Shown: positions 1 to 9,859 of the stretch, one piece after another
How positions within the stretch are numbered: position 1 is the first letter of the stretch
Layout: the number at the start of each line of letters is the position of its first letter
DNA from: Allodiplogaster sudhausi
Taxonomy: Eukaryota; Nematoda; Chromadorea; Rhabditida; Diplogasteridae
Direction of reading: 5' to 3'
Assembly (NCBI GenBank): GCA_945643635.1
Contig: CALZFC010000001.1
Coordinates: forward strand, 3,681,501-3,745,500
Length of the DNA: 64,000 bases
Notes under the pieces: generated by a model
Databases searched by the model: none
The model's input: the letters and a program-made list of their open reading frames with translations, nothing else
What the model was told of the DNA's origin: nothing
Made by a program: the position numbers and the translations under genes

Positions 1-76
1 TCTCTGGACTTTTATTCTCTTTTCCTCGTACTTTCTCTGTCTTTGTCTAAATTACATTGTATTTTTTTCCGTCTCT

Positions 77-849
77 TGTAGTTAAATTCAGATTGAAGAT
101 GGTTCAATGGACACGAATGACCGATTTCGGATGCGGATTACCGAGCTCGAGCAGGCGATCGGCCGCAAGTTCATGTGCGTTGAAGAAGAGCGACGAGACG
201 AGGAAGAACAAAACCAGATCCGTCTGGATAATACTTAAAATAAATTTTTGTAGAAGCAATTCCTCATTCGTTGAAGTGTCCTATTTTAGGCACTGGGATT
301 TTTTACTGTTATATTCAGATTTTTTACTACTTTATACTAATTTTATTTTGTATAATTTAATGGTTTTTCTCAGGCACGACTTCTGTTGGCCTGCCGCAGC
401 GAGCAGCCGCTTCTCAGCAGAGCAAAACGAGCCTGACACTCAATCAGATCTTCCTTCAACGGCAAGAATACGGAATAGACTTGGAGACGGAATGATAGAC
501 CAAGATGAAATTTTATTTCATTTTCATGTCGTCTTAAAGCGTTCTTTTTGAAATCGATTCCACTTAAACCCGCTGAAATATATACGACTTGTGATGGAAG
601 ACAAGTACATAATATCTATCGAAGGTTTCATTGTCATTAAAGTTTCTTTATGACGTTTACCTTCGCATTTCTATCGTTTATTAATACGATCTGAATGGAA
701 GCTAATTTGTAGATATTCACTGATTTTAGACCACTTTCGTTGTTTGTTTTGTTCTTCTTTTCGTTGAAGGACATTAAAGACATGAAAGCTTTCTCCCAAA
801 GAAAAACAAAAGGTGTTTAAATATATGTGTAGAACAAATTTAACGTTCG
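77..849 (+). repeat. Segmental duplicate of 16251-17024
   Basis: This stretch matches 16251-17024 almost base for base, including two exons, the intron between them and about 410 bp of 3' flank. The match starts abruptly at the shared TGTAGTTAAATTCAG and stops after AACGTTCG, beyond which the two copies differ completely. The few differences include a changed splice donor (see the pseudogene entry). The near identity suggests a recent duplication; which copy is the source is inferred from 16251 being attached to a complete gene. Confidence 0.9.
92..436 (+). pseudogene. Orphan 3' exons of the charged helical gene family (copy A)
   Basis: Two exons, 92-226 and 374-436, correspond to the last two exons of the complete gene at 15001-16610. 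The first encodes a highly acidic/basic helix (core EEERRDEEEQ) of 45 residues; the second encodes a 20-residue tail beginning ARLLLACRSE and ending AKRA plus stop. No upstream family exons precede them: the sequence before 77 is unrelated to the upstream part of the other copies. The donor after the first exon reads GATAAT where the sister copy has GTTAAT, so normal splicing looks lost. I infer a non-functional duplicate of a 3' end. Function of the family is unknown. Confidence 0.7.
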
Positions 850-1038
850 ACCCGAGATTCACTATACTCCACTTGATTTCCGAGCCAGAGAGAGAATCAT
901 TTAGTGCAGAAAGCGCAATTAAGAATGCATTGGTCGGGCATTGGTTGGAGTTTTCGTGTTCTAGCCTTCTTTAAGAGGGAAGGATCATCATTCACAAAAT
1001 TAATTATCGCAATTTTTTGTTGCGTGTTTACCGTAGGA
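850..1038 (+). repeat. Host repeat flanking the PAT element, related to 32781-32919
   Basis: The segment starting CCCGAGATTCACTATACT and ending ACCGTAGGA aligns, with small indels, to 32781-32919. In the other copy the sequence continues as AAGTGGGAAC, whereas here it passes directly into retrotransposon gag sequence at about 1039. This fixes the left junction of the retrotransposon to within a few bases. Confidence 0.75.
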
Positions 1039-1295
1039 GTACTTCGGCCCCCCGCCCTCGCCCTCGTTTCGCACCGTACCCCTCGCAGCCCTTTCGGCAG
1101 TGGGGGGCAGCTGCGGGCCAAGCTGCCCCCCGTTTCGTTCAGCGCAGGCCGGAGTATGGTGGCAGGCCCGACTACGGCGGTAGGCGGTTCCGGGAGGGCC
1201 CTCTCTGTTATGGCTGCAACCAGTATGGCCACATCAGGGCGGACTGCCCTGCAAATCGGGGAGGCAACAGGTTTGGAGAGGAAAGTAGCTTTTGA
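1038..1295 (+). CDS. Gag C-terminal fragment with CCHC zinc knuckle (PAT element)
   Basis: An 85-residue open frame rich in Pro, Arg and Gly ends in one CX2CX4HX4C zinc knuckle (CYGCNQYGHIRADC), the nucleic-acid-binding motif of retroelement Gag proteins. Only the C-terminal end survives: upstream of about 1038 the sequence becomes host repeat, so there is no native start codon. The frame closes at TGA 1293-1295, about 25 bases before the RT frame opens. The knuckle is seen directly; assignment to a PAT-type Gag rests on the downstream RT and tyrosine recombinase. Confidence 0.8.
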   Translation, partial: STSAPRPRPRFAPYPSQPFRQWGAAAGQAAPRFVQRRPEYGGRPDYGGRRFREGPLCYGCNQYGHIRADCPANRGGNRFGEESSF

Positions 1296-1319
1296 AAGTT
1301 TGCGAGAGAATGTTGCTTT

Positions 1320-2531
1320 TTGGGAGAGTATTGGAGCGAGCGGTTTGCGATCAATGTTATTAGAAATGGTTATAGTCTGAATTTCAGAGTCAGGAAGGAG
1401 GACATTAAGGTGCCATATTCAGGCAATAGGCAGTCGGCGCGGCGGGAGATTGTTTTTGTGAAGAAAGAGGTCGCCAAGTGGCTGGCTACGGGTGCAGTTA
1501 AGAGAGTGGCGGCAAGACCGAGAGTGGTATCCCCGCTGGCAGTAGTCACTTCAGGTAACAAAAAGCGCCTTATTCATGATTTGAGTGATCTCAATAAGTT
1601 CTTGCATAGAACCAGGTTAAGATATGAGGACATCTCTACCATGTGGCATAAATTGGGGGATATAAAATTTATGGCCACGCTTGATTTTGAGACCGGTTAT
1701 CATCATCTGGCTGTCCGTGAGGAGGATAGGCAATTTCTAGGTTTTGGCTTAGAGGATGGAAAAGTCAAACAGTGGTTTGTGTTTGCCGCTTTCCCATTCG
1801 GCTTGAGCTCCGCCCCCTTCGTTTTCACGAAAGTTTTCAGATGCTTGATCCGCTGTTGGAGGAGGAGGGGCATTGTGTGTTGTCTCTATCTGGATGATGG
1901 TATCATTCTCGGAAGAACGGCAGAGGAATGCCGGAATGCCGTGCAGGTTGTAAGAGGAGATTTAGAGAGAGCGGGAGTATATGTGTCGGAAAAGAAGACG
2001 TTCTGGAACCCGGCGGGTAGTGGTAGATGGCTCGGATTTCACCTGGATTTAAGCTTGGGCAGGGTATTTGTTTCCCGGGAGAGGTGCGAGAAAGCGCTGG
2101 AGCGAGTGAGAAAATTGAGAGAGAGTGGGAAGGAGAGAGCACGGGCTCGGGCGGAAGGGGCGTGGAGGCCCAGAAATGGAGCGGGTGACGTGGAAGATGG
2201 TGGTCAGCCACCCGGTGGTCAGCCACCGTTATCGCCAGTCGAGGTCAAAGGTGGACAGCCACAGTGGACCCAGATGCCAAGCATTAGAACTGAAAGAGTG
2301 GGCTGGCGGCAGGCGTGGAGGCAGATAGCGAGGGGGAGTAGTGGGGAAGAGTGGAGCGGGGAAGGTTACGTCTCGGGAGTAAAAAGGAGTCACCCTTCAA
2401 TTTATGATAGGGAGCGGTTGCTGGGTACGATCAATTCTTGCCATGTTGTCTTAGGAGATGAAGCAGTGATGCAGTCGAGGTTTTTGGCGGCGACGGTGGC
2501 GAATGAAGTAAGAAAAGGAGAGCCGAGATGA
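1320..2531 (+). CDS. Reverse transcriptase, DIRS/PAT type
   Basis: The reading frame contains the RT palm and fingers: a KKRLIHDLSDLN segment (residues about 80-92), FMATLDFETGYHH carrying the first catalytic aspartate, FAAFPFGLSSAP, and the catalytic YLDDGIILG box near residue 190. It copies element RNA into DNA. Spacing and box spelling match DIRS-order RTs rather than LINE or LTR types. After about residue 270 the sequence becomes low-complexity (Arg/Ala/Glu, then repeats of GGQPP) and ends at a stop just before the RNase H frame in another phase. In intact relatives RT and RNase H are one polyprotein, so the linker has decayed or expanded. The frame has no obvious ATG at its start. Confidence 0.85.
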   Translation: MGEYWSERFAINVIRNGYSLNFRVRKEDIKVPYSGNRQSARREIVFVKKEVAKWLATGAVKRVAARPRVVSPLAVVTSGNKKRLIHDLSDLNKFLHRTRLRYEDISTMWHKLGDIKFMATLDFETGYHHLAVREEDRQFLGFGLEDGKVKQWFVFAAFPFGLSSAPFVFTKVFRCLIRCWRRRGIVCCLYLDDGIILGRTAEECRNAVQVVRGDLERAGVYVSEKKTFWNPAGSGRWLGFHLDLSLGRVFVSRERCEKALERVRKLRESGKERARARAEGAWRPRNGAGDVEDGGQPPGGQPPLSPVEVKGGQPQWTQMPSIRTERVGWRQAWRQIARGSSGEEWSGEGYVSGVKRSHPSIYDRERLLGTINSCHVVLGDEAVMQSRFLAATVANEVRKGEPR

Positions 2532-2543
2532 AAGAGGCTGACT

Positions 2544-3466
2544 TTGTCTGAAGGTGAGAGCAAGGAGGTATCGTACTGGTTAGGAAGGTTTTCCCACGCT
2601 ACTTTTAGGGATACCTCTATAGACCTCTTTCATAGCCAATGTGCGTTGGAATACGATGCGTCGGAGCTGGCGGTGGGAGTAGTGTTTAGGTGTGCAGGCA
2701 TGACTAAGAGGGCCTCAAGAAATCTGAATGATATGGAGCGATCCGAATCTAGCACCTTGCGAGAGTTGTTGGCGGTTCTTTTTGCACTCAATAGTTTTGC
2801 TAAGGAGATTGAGGGAAAGGCAGTTTCAATTTTCTCGGATAACCAGTCGGCGGTGAGAATTTTAAAAAGGGGAAGCATTAAGCCACATTTACACGGAGTG
2901 GCTATTAGAGCGAATAGTGTCTTGAGAAAACTTAGCTGTCATGGGTGCTTCATTTGGCTGGCCAGGGAGTACAATAGAGATGCAGACGAGGCAAGCAGGG
3001 ATGTTGATTTTGATGATTGGGGCATTCAAGAAAACATTTTTGAGATTTGTGCCAGAAAGTGGGGGGAACCCCTTTGGGATATGTTTGCGGATGACAGAAC
3101 AGCGAAATGCGAGCGATTTTGTTCCAGGAGGTGGTGCCCGGGAACAGGCGGGGCGGATGCATTCGTCCATCGCGGAGTGTGGGCCACCGAGGCTCTTCTC
3201 TGGTTGGTCCCGCCGCCTTCCCTGGTGTCCAAGACACTGGCTTTTGCAAGGTGAAATGTATCTTGGGCGTTCCTCTGTGGAGATCTGCAAGTTGGTTTCC
3301 TCGACTTTGCGGGGTAGGTGGTTGGGCCCCGTTTGTTAAGGATTCCCTGTGCTTTGGGAAGGGAGCAAATATCTTCATTCCGAGTTCGTTTGTGGAGGGG
3401 CCTTTTGGGACTGCGTTGGCCAGGACAGAATTCGCATTTTTATTCTGTGATTTTAGTCTGGTCTAA
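2544..3466 (+). CDS. RNase H domain of the PAT element, frameshifted near 3250
   Basis: The frame 2544-3254 shows the four acidic RNase H positions in order: YDASELAVG, STLRELLAV, FSDNQSAV and NRDADEASR. It would degrade the RNA strand of the element's RNA-DNA hybrid. The region after the domain (LWDMFADDRTAKCERF and following) is the conserved extension seen downstream of RNase H in DIRS-like elements. The frame stops at 3254, but the expected continuation (VKCILGVPLW onward) resumes in the next phase and runs to 3466, so a single-base frameshift lies near 3245-3250. Confidence 0.8.
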
Positions 3467-3503
3467 TTGAACAGTAGAGCATACCCGCCTTTACCCAGGT
3501 TCT

Positions 3504-3597
3504 ACGGTTGTTGCAAGGCGAGCCTCTGAGAGAGCGGGGATCCAAACGGGAATTATGGTGGGCGACGGAAGGAGCATAGCGAACTGTAGGAGCCACC
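3504..3597 (+). repeat. Internal split direct repeat B1 of the PAT element
   Basis: Ninety-four bases beginning ACGGTTGTTGCAAGGCGAGC recur at 5473-5565 with a one-base deletion and otherwise near identity. In PAT/Ngaro elements the right-terminal sequence (B2) is repeated internally (B1), which is thought to allow a circular DNA intermediate to be rebuilt. Here B1 sits between RNase H and the recombinase gene. Confidence 0.85.
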
Positions 3598-3767
3598 TTA
3601 ATTGGGCGTTTAGAGGTACGTTCTCTCTCAGAGGCGAGCGCGGTTGCGTTGCGGTTAGGGTCACGGGGTCACGAGGAGGAGGGAAGGAGGGGCGAGAGGG
3701 TATTGCGTCATTCTACGCCATTGTGTCCGTGAGAGACGGTTAGGTGCCCACCCAAGCCCCGCCCGAA

Positions 3768-4801
3768 ATGGTAGCAACAGGAGACCGTTTGTGTGCTTCC
3801 CACCCTAAGAGTACGGTATTTATGACAGGCCCGAGGAGGAGTTTTCTGTCGGAGGGGATCAGCGAGCTTCCTCCGGAGCTGCATGGAGCGATTTGGCATG
3901 CAGCGGAGAGGTCTCTGGCAGCCAGTACACGAGAGATGTACGAGCAGAGTGAGCGCGCCAGGATCATCTTCAGCCGCGGCATTGGCCTGAATCCGAGTCG
4001 CCCGCTGGCTTTGTGCGCGTATGTAGCGCGCAAGTATGCTGATGGCGCTTCGGCAGCAACGCTGTCTACGGCAGTAGCAGCATTCAAGTCGGCCACGGGG
4101 CAGTCAGTGGATCCCGAAAAAGAAGGAACGGTGGTTTCCATGGTATGAGGGGTGATATTTGGCATTGCGGAAATGAAGATGTTGCATAGGTACGGGCAGC
4201 GGCGCAGAGGCGGCAGGCGGTGCGGCATCATTCAGCAGCGGAGAGGGCGGACGTTGAGAAGCGGATGGCATGGGCGCTCAGGAAGAGTGCTCCACAAGAA
4301 GACATCCGCATCGGGATGTTCTCAGCGCTGGCCATGGCGGCCCTGCTTCGGATGTCGGAGGCAGTGGCTCTGCAGAGGAAAGACATCACGGAAGAAGTCG
4401 ATGTCATCGCCATTCGGATCCGTAAGGCTAAAAATGACCAGATGAAAGAGGGCAGAGTCACTAGGGTTATGGCGGGGTCGGGGTCTAGCGGTAGGAAGCT
4501 GTTTGAGTTGCATATGAGCCGGCTCCCTGATCAGGCTGAGGCATTCATATTCGCGAGCAGGAACACGGGCCTGCCGCTCACCACGTCCACGATGCGGAAG
4601 GAGTTGGCCCGGTCTTGCATGGAAGCGGGCATTGCGCGGATCACCCCACACCAGCTCAGAGTGGGCGGTACGGCAGTGTCAATTAGCTCCGGGGCGGCCC
4701 TTGACCAAGTCCGCATCCGCGGGAGGTGGCGATCTGTAGGTGGCATGCAGCCCTATATTGGAGACTCCCTGCCGGCTCAAGGAGGGGCCCTTCCGCTTTA
4801 A
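3768..4801 (+). CDS. Tyrosine recombinase of the PAT element (one 47-bp intron)
   Basis: Two open frames join cleanly if 4143-4189 (GTATGA...GCATAG, 47 bp) is removed, giving 328 residues from ATG 3768. The N-terminal part (AASTREMYEQSERAR onward) looks like a SAM-like core-binding domain. The C-terminal part has the catalytic set of tyrosine recombinases: Arg in LLRMSEAVAL, HQLR followed by GGTA, Trp in RGRWRS, and Tyr in MQPYI. The enzyme would insert the element's circular DNA. The recombinase frame is uninterrupted, unlike the RT-RNase H part. A nematode-sized intron within the recombinase is worth noting. Confidence 0.85.
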
Positions 4802-5105
4802 GAGTCATGTAGGATGTTTTTGCTATTTTTGTCCTTTGCAGAACACTAGAGGAGTAAAGAGATCCCGGGGAGGAGGGTTAGTTTTCGTTTATGCCTCTAG
4901 TAAAACACAAGGGTTTTACAATGTGATCTCTCTGGTCGCTTAATAGGTGGCATGTCCAGGAATTCCTATTGCTTACTGTTGCATTTGGGCGGCACGCATA
5001 TACATATTTGTTTATGCCCGTATATATAGATGTAAATATATGCCGGTCAAAGGATCCATGCTTCTTTGCTTACCGTATAGCAGTTTTTTTGTACGGTTAT
5101 GTGGC

Positions 5106-5150
<45 letters not shown>

Positions 5151-5472
5151 GTATATTCAGATGAACACATTTGTGTTCTTGATGAGTCGCATGCCTTGGC
5201 CCCAAGGCGATTAGCGTTGTTCTGACAGGCAGTCCTTGCAAATACGAATGTAAGTATCTGGTGAATAATGTGTATTGTGTTCTTGACGATTTACATATCT
5301 TAGACCCAAGGGGGTTAGCGATGTTCTGGCAAGCAGTCCTTACTCAGTCCTTGGAAACAGGAATGTATGTGTCTGGTGAATAATGTGTTTTTGTTTCGAC
5401 ATCAGTTATCCGAGTGGTGCTAGTGAGCACAATTGTTACGGACACGCGAATAAAGGCGTAAACAGAAAAAAA
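4802..5472 (+). other. PAT element 3' non-coding region
   Basis: No coding signal is visible between the recombinase stop and repeat B2. The region holds an (AT)n tract at about 5109-5155, two imperfect tandem units of about 115 bp (about 5169-5279 and 5280-5398, both containing GTGTTCTTGA, GCAGTCCTT and CTGGTGAATAATGTG), and AATAAA at 5448 just before B2, which could serve as the polyadenylation signal. Confidence 0.65.
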
Positions 5473-5565
5473 ACGGTTGTTGCAAGGCGAGCCTCTGAGA
5501 GAGCGGGGATCCAAACGGGAATTATGGTGGGCGACGGAGGAGCATAGCGAACTGTAGGAGCCACC
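5473..5565 (+). repeat. Right-terminal split direct repeat B2 of the PAT element
   Basis: Second copy of the 94-bp repeat at 3504-3597, differing by one deleted A within GACGGAAGGAGC. It marks the right end of the retrotransposon to within a few bases: the sequences after the two copies (TTAATTGGGCG versus ATAACTGCACG) are unrelated. Confidence 0.85.
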
Positions 5566-5929
5566 ATAACTGCACGTTTAAAATCATCGGAGCCCCCAAA
5601 AACTCTCTTACGTTCGTATTTTTCTTCATCCCGCACTAATCTCTTAGGGTCTCTCTCACCCCTCTCACTCTATTTGTGCATATGTTCTTTCTTGCTAGTT
5701 TTTTTCATATATTTTTTTTCATGTTTTCTTTTCACTTTCAAGCGGTTGTTTTCTTAATTCGTAATCAGTTTGAGATCCAGTAGCCGCGTGGCATTCTTGA
5801 TTGTTGGCATATTCATTGGTGAAAAAAAGAAAGTTCTTTTGTGCAATGCTCGGAAGATTCTGGTAATTTTGCACATAAAAAAGTGAGTCTTTTTGAACTT
5901 GTTTGCGATAATTCAACAGGCAGATTCAT

Positions 5930-6190
5930 TAAAGAGAGTCACGATCGCACCTCATCACTCTGCTTCTCTCGCACTGATACACACTCTCCCTCTCCCTCTC
6001 TCCCTCCCTCTTCTCTCTCCAATTGAAGCTGTGAACAACACAAAAAAGGAAGCGAAAACATATTTCATCCCGGAGACTTCTCGCTCATTTTACTTTTCTT
6101 TTCACTGCCCCTTTTTCGTTCTCCATTACCATTTTCTTCCAATCTACAAATTCTCGGTGTCTTATCTCTCGCTCACTCCTCTTTCATAAG
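5930..6190 (+). promoter_or_regulatory. Upstream block conserved between family copies
   Basis: The pyrimidine-rich block upstream of the 6262 gene (GATCGCACCTCATCACTCTG, then TTTACTTTTCTTTTCACTGC and TTTTCTTCCA) recurs in the same order at about 10985-11160 upstream of the 11789 gene. Shared non-coding sequence upstream of two paralogues may be promoter or simply residue of the duplication; nothing decides between these. No other feature is seen in 5566-6261. Confidence 0.35.
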
Positions 6191-6261
6191 TATGTATAAT
6201 GTAGAACGGAGCTCTCATTGTAACCACTCATACCAGTGAGCTTGAAAAAGTTTTCCCAGTC

Positions 6262-7346
6262 ATGCCGCTCAACGACAGTGACGACTACTTCGGATCGGCG
6301 GCGAGCCTGAAGCATAGAATCGATTTGTGCCTAGAAGAGCTGCTAACTATACTATGCGACAACAGCCATGTGGTAGAGAATGATCACGTCTGCCCAACGC
6401 CTTTCTTTTATGAGCTCGAAAAGAAGACGGCCGAAGCGCAAGGACTACGAAATGAATTATTTAATGTCAACCTTTCGTCGTACTACGTGATCGACGATGT
6501 CCTCTCTCTTGCCTTTAATGTTCTGGACAAGCTACTAGCTCACGCCGAGCAATGGAGTCGGGTCAGAAAAGTGCTGATGAGTAATCTCCTTAAGACTTCC
6601 GACACCCCTGTGGACGATGAAGAGCGCGAGTATCTTGAGAAGCAAATCGAAAAGCTCGAATCTGCACTGGCACGTCTGAAATCGAAGAGCAAGGGGGTCG
6701 ACGAGCGAGGAAGAGGGCAAGAAGAAGAGAGAACAGAGGATCGACAGAAGGTCAGGCTGTGAGATAGTGAGAGAGTGCACAGAACGATAAATGTTGGGAG
6801 CGAGAGAGAGAGAGAGAGAGAAACGTGTATGGGTTAGCTAATGATAGTGTAAAAGAGAGAAAGTCTTCAAGAATACACAATAGCTTTTTCAACTGATAAG
6901 TTTAACCTTTTTCAACTGATAAGTTAATCTCACATGTTAGATCAGCCATCGACTGGCTAAACCAAACATCAGCCAGTCAGCGAGTGCACTTGTGTTCAGG
7001 TCCCTGATCCTTCAGCGGACACGAATAATCGCCTTCGGATACGGATTTCCGAGGTCGAGAAGGCAATCGGCCGCGAGTTCATGTGCGTTGAAGAAGAGCG
7101 ACGAGACGAGGAAGAACAAGACCAGATTTGTCTGGTTAATACTTTTTTCTATAGTTTAAGTGATTTGATCGTTGATGTGGCCGTAATTTAGGCTAAGGCA
7201 TTCGTGCGCCTCTTCATTTCTACAGTCATGCATTCAAGTTGATTTTATTTGGTATAATTTTAATGGAATTTTCTTATGGTTAGGCACGACTTCTATTGGC
7301 ATGCCGCAGCGAGCAGCCCCTCTTCAGCAGAGCAAAACGAGCATGA
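6262..7346 (+). CDS. Charged helical family protein, short form (copy B)
   Basis: Three exons join in frame: 6262-6750, 7000-7134 and 7284-7346, with GT donors GTCAGG and GTTAAT, giving 228 residues. The start ATG lies 2 bases after a TTTTCCCAG acceptor, so the mRNA is probably trans-spliced or has a short 5' exon. The protein is almost entirely charged helix with coiled-coil character (EYLEKQIEKLESALARLKSK) and ends in ARLLLACRSE...AKRA. Compared with copy D it lacks the central block containing IKKEHARLSEL and GKPGIELLEQIKRQ, so it is internally deleted by over 100 residues, but the frame is intact. I do not recognise a characterised domain. Function unknown. Confidence 0.6.
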
Positions 7347-7864
7347 TTCTCAATCAGATGATTCTTCAAGGGCAGCATCCCAGATACTATATGTAATAGG
7401 AAACGGAATGACGAACGAAGATGAGCTATCGAATTTTTATTTGCGACCTGAAACGTTCTTTTTCGATTGTTACTATACATTCTCAAATATGTACTACATG
7501 TGATGGAAGACAAATTCATAATATCTATTGCAAGTTTCATTGCCATTGGAGATTCTTTTTAACAATTCTCTTCGCGTTTTAGACGTTTATTAATACCCTC
7601 TGATTTCCTCTCTCTCTCCCTCTCGTTCTCTTCTTCCGCTACCCTTGTCTCTCATCCTCTATCTATCTATCGTCTTTCCTTTCTAAATAATTTTCTTTCT
7701 CTCTCTGTCTCACACTTTCTCTCTCTACATATCTCTATATGCCCCGCTGACCTGCTATTTTTTATCCTAAAACAAAGCAAAGTGGGTTTTTTGTACGCGG
7801 AATGCCTGTCTAAAAAAATGTTGTTGTAATAGATTTAATATTCTTGTTCCGCTTAAAAAAACCA
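7347..7864. other. Non-coding interval
   Basis: Pyrimidine-rich sequence (CT-rich around 7600-7735) downstream of copy B. No exon or RNA gene is seen. Confidence 0.4.
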
Positions 7865-9400
7865 CGGATATTCTTTCAAGGGAAAGTTGACTGGCAAAAA
7901 AGTAACTAGGAAAATTGGAGAATCCCTCCCCAGTAGTTGAGTACCGATATTCCGACTAGACGCTCACAATTTTCACTCATTAACTTTCAAGGAGAGATAA
8001 CTTCCACGTGAATTCACAGAATAAACAACTCAATAAATTATTTATTGCTTGGATTGGGTTAGCGAAAAGCGGAGCGACATCAGACGACCACATTCCACGA
8101 GGATGAAGAGGAAGAATGATGGAAATCTTTGCTTTCTATTTTTCTACGTTGAATCTCAAAAAATCTATAAAATTTGCAAAATCATAGTTCGCTAAGCGGT
8201 TTCTATGAAAAGTGCTGATAAACTGTTATTCTCATTATTTCCCGAATACAAAAATTGAACTTTCCTTGTTGCCAACTAAGTTAAGCAAAGTAACTGTAAT
8301 GCGAAAAATTCAATGATGGCCATCATGCCAATAAATGATCCATGGATCCTCGAGCGGATTAAGCCGATTTTTTTTAAATTTTAGAATAAAATGCAATATT
8401 TTCAACAACAAAAAACCATTATATGTAAATTTAAGTTTTTTTAAACATGTGTATAATTATATACTACAAACTCTGAAAAATCATGATATATAAATATAAA
8501 TGCGAATTATACTCTGAAAAATTTAATCATGACTGGATTGTTCTTGCGAAACTTTATTGCTGGATTTTACGTGATGAAGGCGTTCATAATATTCATCGCA
8601 TAAGCTCCAAAAAAACCGATAACATAAAATTTTAATAGATTCTCCACCACCCGATACGAAGCAGATTAAGCCTGTTTTGCACCATTTTGGAAAGCTCTTT
8701 TTAAGATATTTGAGGAGGGCCTAAGTTAGTGGAAAATAGGATTTTTAATTGAAAAATTTGTAAGAAAAAAAAACCTAAACGTTGTATTAGATGTAAAATT
8801 CGTGTTCCACATAACAAAAACACACTTTAGTCTTTCAAGGACAAGTAGACAGGCAAAAAAGTACATTGCATAAATAGAAACATTTCCCATGAACACCGAT
8901 GTTCCGATAAAACGGTTCCAATTTTCAACCATCAATTTTCAAGGAGAGATAACTTCTACGCGGAATCACTGATTTAAGAACCCCATGAATTATTTAACGC
9001 TTGGATTGGGTTAACAAAAAACAGATTGATATAAGACGACCACATTCCACGCGGATGACGAGGAAGAATGATGACAATCTTTGCTCTCAAACTATGCAAA
9101 TACATAACAAAAACACACTTTAGTCTTTCAAGGACAAGTAGACAGGCAAAAAAGTACATTGCATAATTAGAAACATTTCCCATGAACACCGATGTTCCGA
9201 TAAAACGGTCCCAATTTTCAACCATCAATTTTCAAGGAGAGATAACTTCTACGCGGAATCACTGATTTAAGAACCCCATGAATTATTTAACGCTTGGATT
9301 GGGTTAACAAAAAACAGATTGATATAAGACGACCACATTCCACGCGGATGACGAGGAAGAATGATGACAATCTTTGCTCTCAAACTATGCAAATATATGT
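7865..9400 (+). repeat. Tandem repeat with 293-bp period plus a diverged upstream unit
   Basis: Two near-identical units lie at about 8811-9103 and 9104-9396, each with CACACTTTAGTCTTTCAAGG, GTTCCGATAAAACGG, TTTCAAGGAGAGATAACTTC and CGACCACATTCCACGCGGAT; the offset is exactly 293 bases. A clearly related but diverged unit lies at about 7865-8130. AT-rich sequence between 8140 and 8800 shows nothing else. Open frames on the minus strand through these units are repeated copies of each other and do not look coding. Confidence 0.8.
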
Positions 9401-9859
9401 ACTTTTCTACGTGGATTCTCAAAAAATCTATTAATTGCAAAGTTAAAGATCACTACGTGAGGAAAAATGCAAATAAACCTATTATTTATATGTCGAAAAA
9501 TGCATAAAATTAGCAAAATTAAAAGCTAACCACATGGTTTCTGTGAAAAGAGCTGAGAAACTGTAATTTGTTTACGTTTCAAAGGCACGAAACATTGAAG
9601 TTTCCTTTTTTTAAAGCTTAATTATGCAAAAAAACTGAAATTCCTTTATGCGGAACTGGCCTATAAAAGAGGCTGATTTGTTCATTTAATCGTCGGTCTT
9701 CCTATTGTTCTCCTCGAGGGATCTCCTGAGGAGAGCTTCCTCTTGAGGTTACTCCCCTTGTCCCAGTTCTCTCTTACTCTCCCCAGTCTTGATTCTTTGC
9801 AGGCTCTAGATTGTTGATTTTGTCTCTAATACTTAATTAATTAATTAATTACTTTTCAG

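Larger units (their letters stand above)
1039..5565 (+). mobile_element. PAT-group tyrosine-recombinase retrotransposon, 5'-truncated
   Basis: Ordered plus-strand parts are a gag zinc knuckle, reverse transcriptase, RNase H, a direct repeat (3504-3597), a tyrosine recombinase gene with one short intron, and a second copy of the repeat (5473-5565). There are no long terminal repeats, and an RNase H domain followed by a recombinase instead of a DDE integrase is the hallmark of DIRS-order elements. A gag zinc knuckle plus split direct repeats fits the nematode PAT group. The left end falls inside gag, so the left terminal repeat (A1) is missing. A frame break separates the RT and RNase H reading frames and another lies near 3250, so this copy is probably not autonomous. 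Confidence 0.85.

Noticed and set aside
2889..3378. Minus-strand frames opposite the RNase H region
   Set aside because: They are shadows of the RNase H coding frame, which has the catalytic residues on the plus strand.
8726..9228. Two related minus-strand frames starting MMVENW
   Set aside because: They are the same piece of the 293-bp tandem repeat read twice, with no splice signals or family features.
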